Below, in pieces: positions 32,128 through 34,535 of a stretch of DNA of 34,535 nt. The stretch is from an uncultured Bacteroidota bacterium. Lineage in GTDB: Bacteria > Bacteroidota > Bacteroidia > Bacteroidales > F082. The stretch covers positions 1 to 34,535 of the forward strand of contig CAJXKB010000031.1 in NCBI GenBank assembly GCA_913055825.1. Direction: 5' to 3'. Position numbers and translations under genes: made by a program. Under the pieces are notes generated by a model that searched no databases, was not told the DNA's origin, and saw only the letters and a program-made list of their open reading frames with translations. How positions within the stretch are numbered: the first letter of the stretch is position 1; each line of letters starts with the position of its first letter.

Positions 32128-32412
32128 CTACTGATACGGATCCGTAGTAGGAATTACATAATACAGTCCGGTGCGTGGGTCTTTATAAAACTTATTATAA
32201 CCATTGATGCTTTCAATATTGGCGTTCACCGAACCCTTAATAAACACCGTATTGTCAACATCCACCGAGCCGCTGACTTGCATGGTCGAATCAACTGCAA
32301 TTTTTTGAGGCGCCAGTTGGGGAATGATGCCGGCATTTTGAAAAACGATAATCCAAATTCCCACAACAATTAACACAAGTGAGGTTTTAATAAAACGTGT
32401 ACTTATTTCCAT
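32128..32412 (-). CDS. Small single-pass membrane protein of unknown function
   Basis: A 94-residue protein with one N-terminal membrane helix (about 8-30, TSLVLIVVGIWIIVFQNAGI) and a short beta-rich tail containing QVSGSVDVDNTVFIKGSVNA and ESINGYNKFYKDP. I recall similar SVDVDNT/INGH-type small proteins in other Bacteroidota but know no function. Convergent with nadD, 41 nt apart with no hairpin between. On its own strand an exact -7 box TATTTTTG lies at 32447-32440, giving a leader of about 20-25 nt. Confidence 0.7.
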   Translation of the reverse strand: MEISTRFIKTSLVLIVVGIWIIVFQNAGIIPQLAPQKIAVDSTMQVSGSVDVDNTVFIKGSVNANIESINGYNKFYKDPRTGLYYVIPTTDPYQ

Positions 32413-32482
32413 GGCATTTGTTTTTTTTGTCTTTCAAAAATATTGAAAAAAATGATACACGGCTTTCATGCCCCAAAATTCA

Positions 32483-32490
32483 TATATTTG
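32483..32490 (+). promoter_or_regulatory. Candidate -7 box for the antiporter gene
   Basis: TATATTTG fits TAnnTTTG exactly and lies 89 nt before the ATG at 32580. No -33 TTG is seen at the usual distance. The leader would be about 80 nt with no recognised riboswitch. Confidence 0.4.
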
Positions 32491-32579
32491 TAACGAAATA
32501 AAGTGACAGGATACTACGAAGTAATTTTGTTACATTCCTTACCTCAAGAGTAAATTACAATAAAACAAACCATCAAATA

Positions 32580-34475
32580 ATGACATTGTTGAGTCTCTCA
32601 TTCCATTTCAATTATTTTCCATTACTTATTGTAATTGCATTGGCATGGCTTGCACCTATTTCACTTTCGTTACTAAAGTTAAAAAAAGTTCCTTCTGTTA
32701 TTCTCGAAATTGTATTGGGATTTATTATTGGCCATTATTTTATGACCAATCACAATACCGACAGCTATCATATTTTAGAATTTCTTGCTCTTTCGGGCTT
32801 TATCTTTTTAATGTTTTTAGGTGGATTGGAAATTGATGTGGATCAGATTGTTTCATCATTTCCAAAGAAAAAGATCAATTATTCCGGATTTATTAAAAAC
32901 CCACTGCTGGTTGGTTTCAGCCATTTTGTTGTAGCCATTATCTTATCATATTTTGGAACTTTACTTCTTTCTTATTTTGTGGATATTCCCCATTACTGGT
33001 ATTTTAGCCTCATCATGGTAACCACCTCTGTGGGTATTGTGCTCCCCATTTTGAAAAACCGCGGAGAGCTTTTGAGCCGGTACGGCCAAATGATTATCAT
33101 TGCTGCTGCGGTGGCAGATATTTTTAGTATCATTTTGTTTACATTCACCGCTTTTACCATTCGCAATGGCTTTAAAATTGAGTTGTTATATATTCCCCTT
33201 CTCTTTCTGGTTTTTTATATTTTTTACCGGCTGAGCGAGCGCTTAAAGCATCTGATCATTTTAAAAAGATTGTCGTACCAGCTGGCACATGCAGCCTCAC
33301 AAATACAGGTACGCAGCACCGTTTTGCTTATACTTGTTTTTGTAGTTATTGCCCAATATATTGGTGAAGAAGTTGTCTTGTTAGGGGCTTTCCTCAGTGG
33401 TTTACTTATGTCGACCATGTTGCACAAGCAGCGTTCCGTTCTCTTGATAAAGCTTGATGGGATGGGCTACGGCTTTTTTATTCCCATTTTCTTTGTTATG
33501 GTAGGAATGGGATTCGATGTTGGTGCTTTTAAAGAATTTGATAGCTCATTGATTATTTTTCTGATTCTCCTTTTGGTTATTTTGCTGGCAGTCAAAATTA
33601 TACCTTCCATTATTTGGGTGCGTTTGTTTGGAAGACAAAAAGCACTTGCAGGAGGATTTCTCATGTCATCACGCCTGAGCCTGATTATTGCAGCTTCTGC
33701 CATCGGCCTGAAATTGGGTGTGATTACGCCAGGTATAAATGCCAGTTTTATTCTTATGGCTGTTCTAAGTTGTTTAATATCACCTGTTTTGTTCAACTGG
33801 ATATATCCGGTCAATATCACCGAAGGAGGAAAAACTGTCATTGTAGGCGGAAGCAGTACCGCTGTATTATTAGCACGAAGGATGAGTGTCCATGGCAAGA
33901 AAGTTATTATTATTGAAAAGGACCGTCAACGATATCAGGAAATTAAAAACAAAGGTATTAATGTTGTGAATGGTAACGGAAATGATCCGTTAGTTTATAC
34001 TAACCTGCATTTAACCGATAATAATTATGTAGTGGTAGAAACTGGTGATGATAAACAAAATTTTAAAGTAGTCAATCTTTTACGCAACAATTTGTTACAC
34101 GAGCGCGTCATTACCAGGGCTTGTAAAATGCCTTGTATGGAAAAACTCCATAAAACAGGTGTTGAGTCCATTGATGTGCATCGCATTGTCGCAACAGCTA
34201 TCGAAAACCTCATTTTGCGACCTGCCACTTATCATGATATCGTAGAATCCTTTGAGAACTTTAGTGTGGAAGAAATTATTATTACAAATAAAAATTTTGA
34301 AAGCAAACATATTAAAGAAATACCCTTCCATGGCGATGCAATTTTGATGATGGTAAAACGTGGAAACGAAATCTTTATCCCACACGGAGAAACATATTTT
34401 CAACTTGGTGACATACTGCATGTGTTTGGTACACAAACAGCTCTGGACGACACGCGCAGCAAAGTACAAGTGTAA
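32580..34475 (+). CDS. CPA2-family cation:proton antiporter with RCK domain
   Basis: A 631-residue monovalent cation/proton antiporter-2 family protein of Kef/NapA type. About twelve membrane segments occupy residues 10-395, including LEIVLGFIIGHYF and the helix with ADIFSIILFTF that carries a conserved Asp of the ion site. The cytosolic part begins near 413 with KTVIVGGSSTAVLLARR, a TrkA-N (RCK) Rossmann fold that binds nucleotide, and ends in a TrkA-C domain (about 545-631). It likely exchanges K+ or Na+ for H+ in the inner membrane, gated by nucleotide. After the stop, 34476-34535 holds only a weak AAGCT/AGCTT repeat. Confidence 0.9.
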   Translation: MTLLSLSFHFNYFPLLIVIALAWLAPISLSLLKLKKVPSVILEIVLGFIIGHYFMTNHNTDSYHILEFLALSGFIFLMFLGGLEIDVDQIVSSFPKKKINYSGFIKNPLLVGFSHFVVAIILSYFGTLLLSYFVDIPHYWYFSLIMVTTSVGIVLPILKNRGELLSRYGQMIIIAAAVADIFSIILFTFTAFTIRNGFKIELLYIPLLFLVFYIFYRLSERLKHLIILKRLSYQLAHAASQIQVRSTVLLILVFVVIAQYIGEEVVLLGAFLSGLLMSTMLHKQRSVLLIKLDGMGYGFFIPIFFVMVGMGFDVGAFKEFDSSLIIFLILLLVILLAVKIIPSIIWVRLFGRQKALAGGFLMSSRLSLIIAASAIGLKLGVITPGINASFILMAVLSCLISPVLFNWIYPVNITEGGKTVIVGGSSTAVLLARRMSVHGKKVIIIEKDRQRYQEIKNKGINVVNGNGNDPLVYTNLHLTDNNYVVVETGDDKQNFKVVNLLRNNLLHERVITRACKMPCMEKLHKTGVESIDVHRIVATAIENLILRPATYHDIVESFENFSVEEIIITNKNFESKHIKEIPFHGDAILMMVKRGNEIFIPHGETYFQLGDILHVFGTQTALDDTRSKVQV

Positions 34476-34535
34476 TTAAGTAACCTCAGCTCGGCCTAAG
34501 CTTTGCTCACAGCTTCAGATAATTATATTCTAGAC

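Overview
The window is a chromosomal stretch of a Bacteroidota genome, most likely an anaerobic or facultative member of the Bacteroidales. Three things point there: many upstream regions carry the phylum's -7 promoter box TAnnTTTG, Shine-Dalgarno sequences are weak and leaders A-rich, and the gene content fits (a yicC-gmk-nadD neighbourhood, a C1B aminopeptidase, TPR and discoidin/glycosidase secreted proteins). I saw no rRNA, tRNA, CRISPR array or transposase.

Layout. (1) 88-2265, minus: a secreted discoidin plus clan GH-A-like glycosidase. (2) 2453-13126: a hydrogen-metabolism locus. It holds a Rex-family redox repressor; a leftward operon for a group 3d-type soluble NAD-linked [NiFe] hydrogenase (hoxEF fusion, hoxU, hoxY, hoxH, maturation protease, dihydroorotate-dehydrogenase-like flavoprotein); and a divergent rightward maturation operon hypF-hypC-hypD. 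hypA, hypB and hypE are absent from the window. Between the two operons lies a near-consensus Rex operator, flanked on both sides by TAnnTTTG boxes, so one bound repressor could silence both directions in response to NADH/NAD+. (3) 13163-19298: an MsbA-like ABC exporter, folC, an ALDH7-family dehydrogenase with a clear terminator, and an exported C1B peptidase. (4) 19299-22672: an AT-richer, probably acquired segment. It contains a GC-rich hairpin repeat, a dispersed heptamer repeat, an orphan ORF, a DUF1016/PDDEXK nuclease gene wrecked by an internal deletion, umuDC, and a long imperfect hairpin directly after umuC. (5) 22673-28838: an M1 metallopeptidase, a BIME-like hairpin pair and a bidirectional terminator, ornithine aminotransferase, a phospholipase D-type enzyme, and a TPR membrane protein lacking the usual output domain. 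(6) 28988-34475: yicC-gmk-MDR oxidoreductase-nadD, a small membrane protein, and a CPA2 antiporter with a RCK domain.

The strongest candidate for a distinctive system is the Rex/hydrogenase locus. The Rex protein has Arg where family members keep the Asp that reads the NAD ribose. The NuoE-like domain of the diaphorase subunit has lost three of four [2Fe-2S] cysteines. The operon ends in a flavoprotein that lacks the usual DHOD catalytic motif. All functional statements are inferences from sequence and family knowledge; nothing was searched or computed beyond reading.
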